The notes beneath the pieces were generated by a model. That model saw only the letters and a program-made list of their open reading frames with translations. It had not been told where the DNA came from and made no database searches. This document shows, in pieces, positions 7,232-15,831 of a DNA stretch of 64,000 nt; positions within the stretch are counted from its first letter, which is position 1; each line of letters starts with the position of its first letter. Source of the stretch: Clostridia bacterium (lineage in GTDB: Bacteria > Bacillota > Clostridia > Oscillospirales > Acutalibacteraceae); contig JAFXDV010000007.1 of NCBI GenBank assembly GCA_017521125.1, forward strand, positions 62,001-126,000, in the 5' to 3' direction. Made by a program: the position numbers and the translations under genes.

Positions 7232-8824
7232 ATGGCGTATAAGGCATTATACAGAAAATACCGTCCTCAAACCTTTTCAGACGTTGTAGGACAGGATCAT
7301 ATTGTTGAAACGCTTAAAGGAGAGCTTGCATCTAATAAAATTTCTCATGCTTATCTTTTCACAGGAACAAGAGGTACGGGAAAAACAAGTTGCGCCAAAA
7401 TTCTTGCAAAGGCAGTTAACTGTCAGGATATAAAGGATGGCGACCCTTGTCTTTCTTGCGATTTCTGTAATCTAATCAGCAGCGAAGAGGCAACCGATAT
7501 CGTAGAGATAGATGCAGCTTCTAACACCGGTGTTGATGACATCCGTGTCCTTAGAGACCAGATCGTGTTTTCTCCAACCTCCCTTAAATATAGGGTCTAT
7601 ATAATAGATGAGGTGCATATGCTCTCAACCAGTGCATTTAACGCCCTTCTTAAAACCTTGGAAGAACCTCCCGAACACGCTATCTTTATTTTGGCAACAA
7701 CCGAGGTGCATAAACTTCCCGCAACCATTCTTTCCCGTTGCCAACGTTTTGATTTCAGAAGAATAGAGCCATCTAAAATCTGCGAGAGAATAAAGTATAT
7801 TGCAGACAAGGAAAACTTTAAAATAACAGATGAAGCGGCAACCTTAATAGCAGCTGCGGCAGATGGCGGCATGAGAGATGCCCTTTCAATTCTGGATTTG
7901 TGCCTTTCCGGGACAAATGACATTACCGAGGAGACAGTTACCAAGGTTTGCGGAATGTCTGGAAATGAATATCTTAATAAACTCTCAGACAGCATAATCG
8001 CACAGGATACAGAAGCGGCACTTACCCTTATTGATGAACTTCACAGAAGCTCGGTGGATATGCTCCGCCTTTGTAATGAGCTTTCTGCCCATTTCAGAGA
8101 TATTATGGTGGTAAAAACCGTATCTGCAAAGACAAAACCGGTGGTTTGCTCATCCGAACAACTAAAGGTTTTAGAGAAAAAAGCAGAAACCTTTGATATA
8201 AAGGATGTAATGAGAGCCCTCACAATGCTTTCCGCCTGCCTTTCCGGTATGCAAAACTCAGATAGAAGAAGCATTTTGGAAATGACCGTTATAAAGCTTT
8301 GCACACCCAGTCTTTGTCAGGATTATGACAGTCTTGAAAAGAGGGTGAGAAATCTTGAAAGTGGCAGAACGGTTATAGTGGAAGAGCCTGAAAAGAAGCA
8401 GGAAAAGAAAACACCTGCTCCTAAAAAGCAGGAGGAAGAGCCCCTTGTAACAGAGGAAAAACCTGCAGTAGAAGAAAAACCAAAAGTAGAGGAAAAAGGA
8501 AACCAAGAGCCAATAAACGAATGGAAAGAGATTATGAAAATATTGAGTAAAACATGCCCACCAATACACGGTGTGCTTGATGGCTCAAAAGCATATATAA
8601 ACGGAGCATATCTGCTTATAGATGCACCAAATCCAATGTTTAGAAGCTTTATTAAAAAGGATGACTCTATTTATAAAACGGCAATAAGAAAGGCTGCCAA
8701 TGAGGTCTTAGGCAAATCTTACAGATTAGGACCATATAAGCAGCAGACCGTTTCAGCAGATGAGGACCCACTTAAAGCATTAAGTGAAAAATTAAAAAAC
8801 TTAGAAATACCCAATAAGGAGTAA
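7232..8824 (+). CDS. dnaX: DNA polymerase III subunit gamma/tau
   Basis: 530-residue clamp-loader ATPase of the replisome. MAYKALYRKYRPQTFSDVVG begins the protein. Walker A is GTRGTGKTS, the zinc module is CQDIKDGDPCLSCDFC, Walker B/DEVH is IIDEVHMLS, and sensor 1 with the SRC motif is ILATTEVHKLPATILSRCQ. Collar domain III follows, then a Lys/Glu/Pro-rich linker (about 385-425) and a tau-type C-terminal domain. The start at 7232 is chosen because GGAGG lies 6 bp upstream and homology begins there; the longer upstream reading frame only runs through the inverted-repeat element. No A-AAA-AAG slippery heptamer is seen, so a shortened gamma form by frameshifting is not supported. Confidence 0.96.
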   Translation: MAYKALYRKYRPQTFSDVVGQDHIVETLKGELASNKISHAYLFTGTRGTGKTSCAKILAKAVNCQDIKDGDPCLSCDFCNLISSEEATDIVEIDAASNTGVDDIRVLRDQIVFSPTSLKYRVYIIDEVHMLSTSAFNALLKTLEEPPEHAIFILATTEVHKLPATILSRCQRFDFRRIEPSKICERIKYIADKENFKITDEAATLIAAAADGGMRDALSILDLCLSGTNDITEETVTKVCGMSGNEYLNKLSDSIIAQDTEAALTLIDELHRSSVDMLRLCNELSAHFRDIMVVKTVSAKTKPVVCSSEQLKVLEKKAETFDIKDVMRALTMLSACLSGMQNSDRRSILEMTVIKLCTPSLCQDYDSLEKRVRNLESGRTVIVEEPEKKQEKKTPAPKKQEEEPLVTEEKPAVEEKPKVEEKGNQEPINEWKEIMKILSKTCPPIHGVLDGSKAYINGAYLLIDAPNPMFRSFIKKDDSIYKTAIRKAANEVLGKSYRLGPYKQQTVSADEDPLKALSEKLKNLEIPNKE

Positions 8825-8829
8825 TATAG

Positions 8830-9186
8830 ATGAAAGTTAGAATACCCAACCAAAACGGTGGAATGAATCAACAACAAATGCTTAAAAAGGTACAACAAAT
8901 GCAGGAGGATATGCAAAATCTGCAGGCCGACCTTGATGAGCGTGAATTTGAAGGCTCTGCAGGCGGCGGAGTAGTAAAGGTTACCGTTACAGGCAAGCAC
9001 GAGGTAAAGGTAGTAAAAATCGACCCTGAGGTTTTAGAGGACTGTCAGGGCGACCCTGAAATGCTTGAAGATTTCATTACTATTGCAGTAAATGAGGCTA
9101 TTTCTACCGCAGTTAAGGTTAGTGAGGAAGAAATGGGCGCTATCACAGGCGGCCTTAATCTTCCCGGAATGAATGGACTATTTTAA
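8830..9186 (+). CDS. YbaB/EbfC family nucleoid-associated protein
   Basis: 118-residue DNA-binding protein of the YbaB/EbfC family, which forms tweezer-like dimers on DNA. A glutamine/methionine-rich N-terminal helix (NQQQMLKKVQQMQEDMQNLQ) is followed by the core EGSAGGGVVKVTVTGKHEV and a Gly-rich C-terminus. It lies 5 bp after dnaX and 2 bp before recR, the classic dnaX-ybaB-recR order. Confidence 0.93.
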   Translation: MKVRIPNQNGGMNQQQMLKKVQQMQEDMQNLQADLDEREFEGSAGGGVVKVTVTGKHEVKVVKIDPEVLEDCQGDPEMLEDFITIAVNEAISTAVKVSEEEMGAITGGLNLPGMNGLF

Positions 9187-9188
9187 CA

Positions 9189-9788
9189 ATGTCTTACAAC
9201 ATAGTTTCCCTTAATGAACTTACCGCGCAGTTTGCAAAACTGCCGGGAATAGGTAAAAAAACGGCTCAGAGACTGGCTTTTTACGTTATAACTGCACCTG
9301 AGGAGTATGCCGTACGCTTTTCTCAGGCTTTAGTTAATGCTAAAAAAAGCGTCCATCTTTGTAAAAACTGTAATGCCCTGACCGATAGCGAGCTTTGTTC
9401 GGTTTGCGCAGACGAGTCCAGAGATAAAGGTATTATCTGCGTCGTAAGTGACCCCAAGGACGTTATGGCGTTTGAGAGAACAAGGGAATATAAGGGTGTC
9501 TACCACGTGCTTCACGGAGTTATTTCTCCCTTAGATGGCGTAGGTCCTGAAAAGCTTAAAATCAAGGAGCTTTTGGCTCGTCTTTCAGATGGTGTTGTTC
9601 GAGAGGTTATAATGGCAACCGACCCTACCGTTGAGGGAGAGGCAACCGCAAGTTATATAACCCGTTTTATAAAACCTATGGGAATAAAGGTAACAAGACT
9701 TGCTTACGGTGTCCCCGTAGGCGGAAATTTAGAATATGCCGACGAGGTTACATTATCCCGTGCCCTTGAAGGCAGAAATGAGATATAA
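9189..9788 (+). CDS. recR: Recombination mediator RecR
   Basis: 199-residue protein of the RecFOR pathway, which loads RecA at gaps. It shows the helix-hairpin-helix region LPGIGKKTAQRLAF (about residues 17-30), a C4 zinc finger (CKNCNALTDSELCSVC), and a Toprim domain (ICVVSDPKDVMAFER to VIMATDPTVEGEATA). Length is normal. It is translationally close to ybaB upstream and the DUF896 gene downstream. Confidence 0.96.
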   Translation: MSYNIVSLNELTAQFAKLPGIGKKTAQRLAFYVITAPEEYAVRFSQALVNAKKSVHLCKNCNALTDSELCSVCADESRDKGIICVVSDPKDVMAFERTREYKGVYHVLHGVISPLDGVGPEKLKIKELLARLSDGVVREVIMATDPTVEGEATASYITRFIKPMGIKVTRLAYGVPVGGNLEYADEVTLSRALEGRNEI

Positions 9789-9791
9789 ATT

Positions 9792-9998
9792 ATGATGACA
9801 CAACAGGAAATTGATAGAATAAATGAACTCGCAAGAAAGTCCAAGACAGAGGGACTGACAGAGGAAGAAAAGATAGAGCAAAAGGCTCTCAGAGTAAAAT
9901 ATATAAACAGTTTTAAAGAAAGTCTTGAAGGCCAACTAAACAGTTTGGTTATTGTGGAGCCTGACGGCACCAAGCGCAAGGTGACCAAGAAACAATGA
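9792..9998 (+). CDS. DUF896 (YnzC-like) small protein
   Basis: 68-residue protein of the DUF896/YnzC family, small helical-hairpin proteins of unknown role; Bacillus YnzC is encoded in the SOS-induced yneA region. Family features are QQEIDRINELARKSK, GLTEEEKIEQKALRVKYI and a C-terminal VEPDGTKRKV. Two adjacent ATG codons occur (9792 and 9795). Its stop overlaps the next start (ATGA), so the dehydrogenase is translationally coupled. Confidence 0.88.
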   Translation: MMTQQEIDRINELARKSKTEGLTEEEKIEQKALRVKYINSFKESLEGQLNSLVIVEPDGTKRKVTKKQ

Positions 9999-10939
9999 AA
10001 ATAGTTGTACTCGAAGCGGGGGTTATGACTCCGGGCGGACTATCTCTTGAGGTTTATAAAAAATTCGGCGAGGTAACCTATTATCACACCACCAAACAGG
10101 AGCAGGTAATTGAGAGAATAGGGGATGCCGATATTATTCTTCTTAATAAGCTTGTAATCGATAAAGAGGTTATGACCGCTTGTAAGAATTTAAAATTTAT
10201 CGGACTTTTCGCTACAGGCTTTAATACTATCGATGTAAAAACTGCAAGGGAGATGGGTATTACCGTGTGCAACGCAGGAGCCTATTCTACCAATGCGGTG
10301 GCTCAGCATACTTTTGCCCTTATTCTTAATCACTTTAACCGCATTTCCGAATATAAAAATGCCGTGGATAGCGGAGTCTGGGAAAAAAGTGAACTAACAA
10401 CATTATACGATTTTCCAACCGATGAGCTTTACAGTAAAACCATAGGACTTGTGGGTTATGGAAATATAGGTAAAAGGGTAGCAAAACTTGCCAAAGCCTT
10501 TGATATGAAGATTAAAGTTTACACAAGAACGCCAAAATCTGAAGAAGGTATTGAGTTTGTCTCTTTAGAGGAACTAATGGCAACAAGTGATATTATTTCT
10601 CTGCATTTGCCCCTTACCGACCAGAGTCGACTTATGTTCAATGAAAAAGTTTTTAGTTTGTGTAAGAAAAAGCCATACCTTGTAAATACCGCAAGGGGAG
10701 GACTTATCGACGAAGCGGCGCTAAAAAATGCAGTTGAAAGTGGTATCCTGTCAGGCGCAGGACTTGATGCAATTACAGTAGAACCAATGCGAAACTGTAT
10801 ACTAAAAGGAGTCGAGGGTATAACAATTACTCCTCATTGTGCCTGGGCGCCAATGTCTACAAGAATAAAACTACTGAATATAACAGTAGAATGTATCGAA
10901 AATTGGCTTAACGGTACTCCAATAAACGTAGTTTCTTAA
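9995..10939 (+). CDS. D-2-hydroxyacid dehydrogenase
   Basis: 314-residue NAD(P)-dependent dehydrogenase. The Rossmann dinucleotide motif is GLVGYGNIGKRVAK (about 150-163). The catalytic Arg is in NTARGGLIDE, a Glu lies about 30 residues later in TVEPMR, and the catalytic His is in ITPHCAW. The subfamily covers glycerate/hydroxypyruvate and related 2-keto-acid reductases. With serC next door a serine or glycerate link is plausible, but serC has its own promoter, so a 3-phosphoglycerate dehydrogenase role is only an inference. No ACT regulatory domain is present. Confidence 0.88.
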   Translation: MKIVVLEAGVMTPGGLSLEVYKKFGEVTYYHTTKQEQVIERIGDADIILLNKLVIDKEVMTACKNLKFIGLFATGFNTIDVKTAREMGITVCNAGAYSTNAVAQHTFALILNHFNRISEYKNAVDSGVWEKSELTTLYDFPTDELYSKTIGLVGYGNIGKRVAKLAKAFDMKIKVYTRTPKSEEGIEFVSLEELMATSDIISLHLPLTDQSRLMFNEKVFSLCKKKPYLVNTARGGLIDEAALKNAVESGILSGAGLDAITVEPMRNCILKGVEGITITPHCAWAPMSTRIKLLNITVECIENWLNGTPINVVS

Positions 10940-10967
10940 AATTTTGACAAAAATTTCACAAACACTA

Positions 10968-10996
10968 TTGCAAGTTTGATTTTTTTGTCGTATACT
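10968..10996 (+). promoter_or_regulatory. Promoter of serC
   Basis: TTGCAA (10968-10973), a 17-bp spacer, TATACT (10991-10996), 54 bp before the ATG. AGGAGG sits 6-7 bp before the start. Confidence 0.65.
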
Positions 10997-11049
10997 AGAC
11001 ATATATTTTAATAAATCGGTATAATTTACCGCGAAATAGGAGGATTTTT

Positions 11050-12135
11050 ATGTATAATCGTATTTACAACTTCTCTGCAGGTCCCTCTATGCTTCCAGTA
11101 CCTGTACTTGAAAAAGCAAGAGATGAAATGCTTAACTGCCGTGAATCAGGAATGAGCGTTATGGAAATGAGCCATCGTTCCAAGGTTTATGATAATATCA
11201 TTAAAGAAGCAGAAGCAGCTCTTCGTGAGGTTATGAGCATTCCTGATAATTATAAGGTTATGTTCTTACAGGGCGGCGCTTCAATGCAGTTTGCCAACAT
11301 TCCTATGAACCTTTTAAAGACAGGAAAAGCAGACTATATCGTTACTGGTCAGTTCTCAGGAAAGGCTTATAAGGAAGCTCAGAAGTATGGCGATATCCAC
11401 CTTGCAGCTACCACAAAGGATGAGAACTTCACAAGAATTCCTCGTCAGGAAGAGCTTGATTTACGCCCCGACGCAGATTATGTACATATCTGCTTTAACA
11501 ATACTATCTTCGGTACAAAGTGGAACTACATTCCTGAAACCAACGGTGTGCCACTAGTAGCAGATATGAGCTCTTGCATCCTTTCAGAGCCTGTTGACGT
11601 TTCTAAGTTCGGACTTATCTATGCAGGTGCACAGAAGAACGTTGCTCCCGCAGGTCTTACCATCGTAATCGCACGTGAGGACCTACTCAGAGAAGACCTT
11701 CCTGAGTATGTTCCTACAATGTGCAACTACGCTACAATGGCTGCTAACGAGTCTATGTATAATACTCCACCTTGCTATCCTATCTATATCTGCCTTTTAG
11801 TTCTTAACTGGATTAAGGAGCTGGGCGGACTTGAGGCTATGAAGAAGATTAACGAGAATAAAGCTGCTATGCTTTATAAGTGCTTAGAGGAAAGCAAACT
11901 CTTTAATAACCCTAACGACGTGGCAAGCCGTTCAATGATGAACGTAACCTTCCGTGCAGAAGATGATGAAATCAACGCTAAGTTCGTTAAAGAGTCTACA
12001 GCTGCAGGATTTTCAAATCTTAAGGGTCACCGTTCAGTTGGCGGTATGAGAGCATCTATCTACAATGCTATGCCTACCGAGGGCGTCCAGGCACTTTGCG
12101 AGTTTATCAAAAAATTCGAAAGCGAAAACCTTTAA
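11050..12135 (+). CDS. serC: Phosphoserine aminotransferase
   Basis: 361-residue PLP-dependent class V aminotransferase that converts 3-phosphohydroxypyruvate and glutamate to phosphoserine. It begins with the family signature NFSAGPSMLPVPVLEKA. The PLP-lysine motif is YAGAQKNVAPAG (about residue 197), and the C-terminus has GHRSVGGMRASIYNAMP. Length equals the family norm. Codon choice is more biased than in its neighbours, suggesting high expression. Confidence 0.96.
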   Translation: MYNRIYNFSAGPSMLPVPVLEKARDEMLNCRESGMSVMEMSHRSKVYDNIIKEAEAALREVMSIPDNYKVMFLQGGASMQFANIPMNLLKTGKADYIVTGQFSGKAYKEAQKYGDIHLAATTKDENFTRIPRQEELDLRPDADYVHICFNNTIFGTKWNYIPETNGVPLVADMSSCILSEPVDVSKFGLIYAGAQKNVAPAGLTIVIAREDLLREDLPEYVPTMCNYATMAANESMYNTPPCYPIYICLLVLNWIKELGGLEAMKKINENKAAMLYKCLEESKLFNNPNDVASRSMMNVTFRAEDDEINAKFVKESTAAGFSNLKGHRSVGGMRASIYNAMPTEGVQALCEFIKKFESENL

Positions 12136-12142
12136 TTAAAAC

Positions 12143-12177
12143 AAAAATGTGTGCAGAAATTTCTGCACACATTTTTT
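12143..12177 (+). terminator. serC terminator
   Basis: The stem AAAATGTGTGCAGAAA/TTTCTGCACACATTTT is perfect and followed by a T-tract. Confidence 0.88.
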
Positions 12178-12195
12178 ATGTCTTAACAGGAGAAA

Positions 12196-12486
12196 TTACT
12201 CTTCTTTGTACCCACACCAAGGACAAGAGGTATATCCTTCTTTGTATGTTTCTCCGCATTTTTTACAAACTAAATTCTTTTCCTCTCTGATTTCTCGCTT
12301 TAAGAGTAGGTTGTAAGTCTCTTCGGTTAAATCTTTGGAATGTTTTTCGCAAAAAAAGCCGTATAAAACAACCACTATACCGACAACAAGTAATATAAAC
12401 CCAATTATTTGAAATATAAGGGTTGTGTAAATGCTCAGTAGCATAACGGCAATACCCAAAAGCATAATTTTTATATCCGACTTCAT
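12196..12486 (-). CDS. Small membrane protein with C-terminal zinc ribbon
   Basis: 96 residues. Two hydrophobic segments (about 6-22 and 26-48) precede a short charged region and a C-terminal zinc ribbon (LVCKKCGETYKEGYTSCPWCG). The start at 12486 is chosen because AGGAGG lies 5-6 bp upstream; a longer frame to 12576 lacks a ribosome site. Function is unknown. It is monocistronic, between the serC terminator and the sugar ABC operon. Confidence 0.65.
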   Translation of the reverse strand: MKSDIKIMLLGIAVMLLSIYTTLIFQIIGFILLVVGIVVVLYGFFCEKHSKDLTEETYNLLLKREIREEKNLVCKKCGETYKEGYTSCPWCGYKEE

Positions 12487-12565
12487 AACACTCCTCCTAT
12501 CAAAAACAATAAGTTTATCTATTTCAAGCATATCATATAAATATTTTAATGTCAATAAAAGCGGC

Positions 12566-12598
12566 AAAAAGACCAAGTGTTCAAAAGAACACTTGGTC
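12566..12598 (-). terminator. Terminator of the sugar ABC operon
   Basis: Perfect 12-bp stem GACCAAGTGTTC/GAACACTTGGTC with an AAAA loop. On the minus strand it is followed by TTTTT. The stop codon of the last permease gene (12600-12598) touches the stem. Confidence 0.85.
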
Positions 12599-13431
12599 TA
12601 TCCTTTCACCGCTCCTGCGGCGACACCTTCAATAATAAATTTTTGTGTAAAAAGATAAAATACAGTTACAGGAATAATTGCTACTATTAAAACCGCCATT
12701 AAAGCCCCCATATCCACCGAGCCGTAGCCGCCCTTTAAATATTGAACTGCCACAGGAATTGTTCGGTAGTCGCTACCCATAACGAGATAGGGGAGAAGAT
12801 AGTCATTCCAAATCCACATAGCATTTAAAATGGATACGGTTACCAAGGTGGGCTTTAAAAGGGGAAGCACAATACTGAAAAACATTCTGACAACTGAGCA
12901 TCCGTCTACCCAGGCGGCTTCTTCTACACCTCTTGGCAGACCTCTTATGGCACCGCAAAACATAAATACCGAAAGCCCTGCCCCAAAACCTAAATATATA
13001 AAGACAATTCCAATGGGATTATCAAGACCTAAAACGTTTGCCACCTTGGACATGGTAAACATAACCATCTGAAAGGGGACCACCATAGAAAAAACAAAAA
13101 GAAGATAAAGTCCGTTCCCAAGTCTTCCCTTAACCCTCCCTATAAACCAGGCTGTCATAGAGCAACAAACAGTTATAAGCACCACCGAAAAAACTGTTAT
13201 AAAAAGGGAGCGGCCAAGACTTGCAAGAAAATCTGTGGCCTCAAGTCCCCTTACATAGTTTTCAATTCCGGCAAAGGTGGTGGAATCAGGAAGACTGAAA
13301 GGGGAGTTTTGTATAACGAAACGAGTTTTAAAGGAGTTTATTAAAACTAAAATTATAGGAAAAATAAAAACAAAGGTTAAAAGACTTAATAATAAATACA
13401 GCAGAGTCTTTTTCAGTACAAATTTCATCAA
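12598..13431 (-). CDS. Carbohydrate ABC transporter permease (MalG type)
   Basis: 277-residue inner-membrane permease with six predicted helices. The EAA motif that docks the ATPase is at about residue 170 (GVEEAAWVDGCSVVRMFFSI followed by VLPLLKP). It overlaps its partner permease by 4 bp (ATGA type). No ATPase gene is in the operon, so a shared MsmX-like ATPase encoded elsewhere probably energises it. Confidence 0.92.
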   Translation of the reverse strand: MMKFVLKKTLLYLLLSLLTFVFIFPIILVLINSFKTRFVIQNSPFSLPDSTTFAGIENYVRGLEATDFLASLGRSLFITVFSVVLITVCCSMTAWFIGRVKGRLGNGLYLLFVFSMVVPFQMVMFTMSKVANVLGLDNPIGIVFIYLGFGAGLSVFMFCGAIRGLPRGVEEAAWVDGCSVVRMFFSIVLPLLKPTLVTVSILNAMWIWNDYLLPYLVMGSDYRTIPVAVQYLKGGYGSVDMGALMAVLIVAIIPVTVFYLFTQKFIIEGVAAGAVKG

Positions 13432-14273
13432 CTATCAAACTCCTTTGAGCGTGTAATTCGCAGTTGTACAAAGGAAATTACAGCAACAATTATAAAGAAG
13501 ATTACCGCCTTAGCCTGACCTATGCCCTCGCCACCTGTCCTGCCGTAAAAGGTGTTGTAAATGTCAAGGGCTAACATTTCTGTCTGTCCTGAGGGCGCAC
13601 CTGCAGTAAGGGCAAGGTTTTGGTCAAACATTTTAAAGGAGTTGGTTAGGCTCAAAAAGAGGCAAACGGTAATACTGGGCATAACACTTGGCAAGGTTAT
13701 GGAAATAAGGGTTCTAAAACTACTTGCTCCATCAACTCTTGCCGCCTCGTAAAGTTCACCGGGTATACTCGTAATACCTGCAATATAGATTACCATCATA
13801 TAGCCTGACATCTGCCAGATAGAAAGGATAACCAGTCCCCAAAAGCCAAAACTCCATCGGCTTGTGATGGTGTAGCCGTAATTCAACAAAACTCCATTTA
13901 TAATAAGCTGAAAAATATATCCCAAAACAATACCGCCAATAAGATTAGGCATAAAAAATACTGTGCGGTAAAAATTCCTGAATCTAAACCTTTTAACCAG
14001 TGTAAGAGCTAGAAAGAAGGCTAAAAGATTTACGGCTATAACTGTTACGACCGAAAAGCCAACGGTAAAGATAAGTGATGAAATAAATCCGTCACTACTT
14101 TTGAAAACCGCAATATAATTCTCAAACCCTACAAATCTTGCGTTTGTTACCGTTTTAAATTCAGTAAAGGAAAGACCGATTCCCATAATAAAGGGAATTA
14201 AAAAGGCGATGGCAAAGCAAGTGAGAGTGGGCAAAAGAAAAACATACCACCGCCCCCTTATTTTACGTTCCAT
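13428..14273 (-). CDS. Sugar ABC transporter permease (MalF type)
   Basis: 281-residue permease with six membrane segments. The EAA loop is ELYEAARVDGASSFRTLISI followed by TLPSVMP. It forms the heterodimeric channel with the 12598-13431 product. It starts directly at the end of the binding-protein gene (1 bp apart) and overlaps the next permease, so all three are cotranslated. Confidence 0.92.
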   Translation of the reverse strand: MERKIRGRWYVFLLPTLTCFAIAFLIPFIMGIGLSFTEFKTVTNARFVGFENYIAVFKSSDGFISSLIFTVGFSVVTVIAVNLLAFFLALTLVKRFRFRNFYRTVFFMPNLIGGIVLGYIFQLIINGVLLNYGYTITSRWSFGFWGLVILSIWQMSGYMMVIYIAGITSIPGELYEAARVDGASSFRTLISITLPSVMPSITVCLFLSLTNSFKMFDQNLALTAGAPSGQTEMLALDIYNTFYGRTGGEGIGQAKAVIFFIIVAVISFVQLRITRSKEFDS

Positions 14274-15599
14274 TTATCTCTCTCTTTCGTAGGCATTTTT
14301 GAAAATTTCTGAAACTTGTCCGAACTCTTTGTTACCCTGAACGTAGTCAAGAAGAGCATCTCCAAAGTCCTTTTTAAAGTTTTCTCCCGGCATAGCGGTA
14401 AATACCCAAGGAACAGTCTTTGTTGAACTGTCGGTAAGGTCCTTAGCTACCTGTCTGCCTAAAGGGTCGTTTGGTTGCTCGTTTTCAGAAAAGGTCGAAA
14501 AAGGTGTAATAAAGCCTAATTTTTCGTAAACAAGCTTTTTACCTGTACTGCTTGAAAATAGCCAGTATAAGAAGTCAAGAGAAGCAGTTTGCTGCTCAGG
14601 AGGAACGTTTTTGTTTATAGCAAAATAGTTCTCAGTGCCAATACAAAGTCCCTGAGATTCCTCATCATCAGCGCCTATATAAATAGGCATAAACTTAATG
14701 TCGTTTTCATTTACAGTGTTGCCGGGAACCTCGCTTATCTGAGACCAAGCCCAGTTGCCGTTTTGAATCATAGCAACTTTTGAAAGAGCAAACTCCGACA
14801 TAGAATCGGCAACCGATTTAGAGCCTAAAAGGTTTTTAGGGGTAATGGAGTTATTAAGATATAAATCGAAAATTTGCTTGAACTGATTTTTATGAGAAAA
14901 ATCGATTTTATCGGCATATAAAAGAGCAGAAGTAGGATTTTCACTGTCCTTAAATTCATAATATAAAGGTAGGTTTGCTAGGTGATTTGTCCAACGCCAG
15001 TTTTCTCCAGAAGACATTGAGGTAGAGCCGAAAACACCCTCAATCCCAAGCTCAGACAAATGCTTTGTCATATCCTCAACAACGGTCTTTAACTCTTCAA
15101 AATTTTTAATTTCTTCTGCTGAGGAAAGGGGAGAAGCCTTATCGCTTAAAGCAAAATATTTCTTCATAATAGCATCATTATAGATAATGCCATAACCCTC
15201 GATAACGTAAGGAATTCCGTAAACACCACCCTTGTCGGTTACTGCAAGGCTCTTGTCAGCCAAGATGCTGTAAAGTTTGGTGTTCATTAAATCTGCACAG
15301 TAGTCTTTCCATTCCCTGTATCCTACCGGTCCGTTAATCTGAAAAATGGTGGGCGCAGAGGACTTTGCAATTTCACTTTTAAGTGTCTGCTCATATTGAT
15401 TAGCCGCTGCAGTGGTAATCTTTACCTTGACACCTGTCTCTTTCTCATAAGCCTCTGCAATCTCCTGGTAAGCGGTGGCAAGCTCAGGCTTAAAATTTAA
15501 AAAGTAAACAGAAGCTTTGTCACTTTTGCCACAGGAACAAAGAAAAAGCGTTGATAAAATTAAAGCTAATGAAACAACTCTAAAAAATTTAATTTTCAT
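14274..15599 (-). CDS. Sugar ABC transporter substrate-binding lipoprotein
   Basis: 441-residue family 1 extracellular solute-binding protein. It has a signal peptide and a lipobox (LFLCSCG, with cysteines at about 21-23), then a bilobed domain with INGPVGYREW, a YGIPY core and a C-terminal LYWLFSSSTGKK region. It would capture an oligosaccharide or sugar alcohol outside the cell; the sugar is not determinable. It is the first gene of the operon with the two permeases. Confidence 0.9.
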   Translation of the reverse strand: MKIKFFRVVSLALILSTLFLCSCGKSDKASVYFLNFKPELATAYQEIAEAYEKETGVKVKITTAAANQYEQTLKSEIAKSSAPTIFQINGPVGYREWKDYCADLMNTKLYSILADKSLAVTDKGGVYGIPYVIEGYGIIYNDAIMKKYFALSDKASPLSSAEEIKNFEELKTVVEDMTKHLSELGIEGVFGSTSMSSGENWRWTNHLANLPLYYEFKDSENPTSALLYADKIDFSHKNQFKQIFDLYLNNSITPKNLLGSKSVADSMSEFALSKVAMIQNGNWAWSQISEVPGNTVNENDIKFMPIYIGADDEESQGLCIGTENYFAINKNVPPEQQTASLDFLYWLFSSSTGKKLVYEKLGFITPFSTFSENEQPNDPLGRQVAKDLTDSSTKTVPWVFTAMPGENFKKDFGDALLDYVQGNKEFGQVSEIFKNAYERER

Positions 15600-15755
15600 A
15601 AAACATCACCTTTTTTTATTTGTAAAAATATGTTACCCCTAAAAAGCCGTTTTAAAACATATTCTATATTTACAAAAAAAGGAAAAAAGCCACAATTAAG
15701 ATTATACATTATCACTATTTACTTATCATATAAAAAACAATATAATAATCTTCGT

Positions 15756-15812
15756 TAGCCAAAGCATTCAAACCGCCCTTTTAGGCTGGTTCGGGTTTAA
15801 ATTCTTTGGCTA
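15756..15812 (-). mobile_element. 57-bp internally deleted copy of the inverted-repeat element
   Basis: Read on the minus strand it begins TAGCCAAAGAATTTAAACCC and continues with the same GAACCAGCC...AAAGGGCGG seen at the left end of the 6945 element. It then jumps directly to the right terminal repeat (GCTTTGGCTA). TA flanks both ends. It ends 5 bp before the ribosome site of the SulP gene, matching the placement of the larger copy before dnaX. Confidence 0.75.
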
Positions 15813-15831
15813 AAAAGGGAGATGCTTAATT

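Noticed and set aside
8380..8520. Programmed frameshift in dnaX making a short gamma subunit
   Set aside because: Only A5-G and GAAAAAG runs are present; no A-AAA-AAG heptamer with an upstream Shine-Dalgarno and downstream hairpin is visible.
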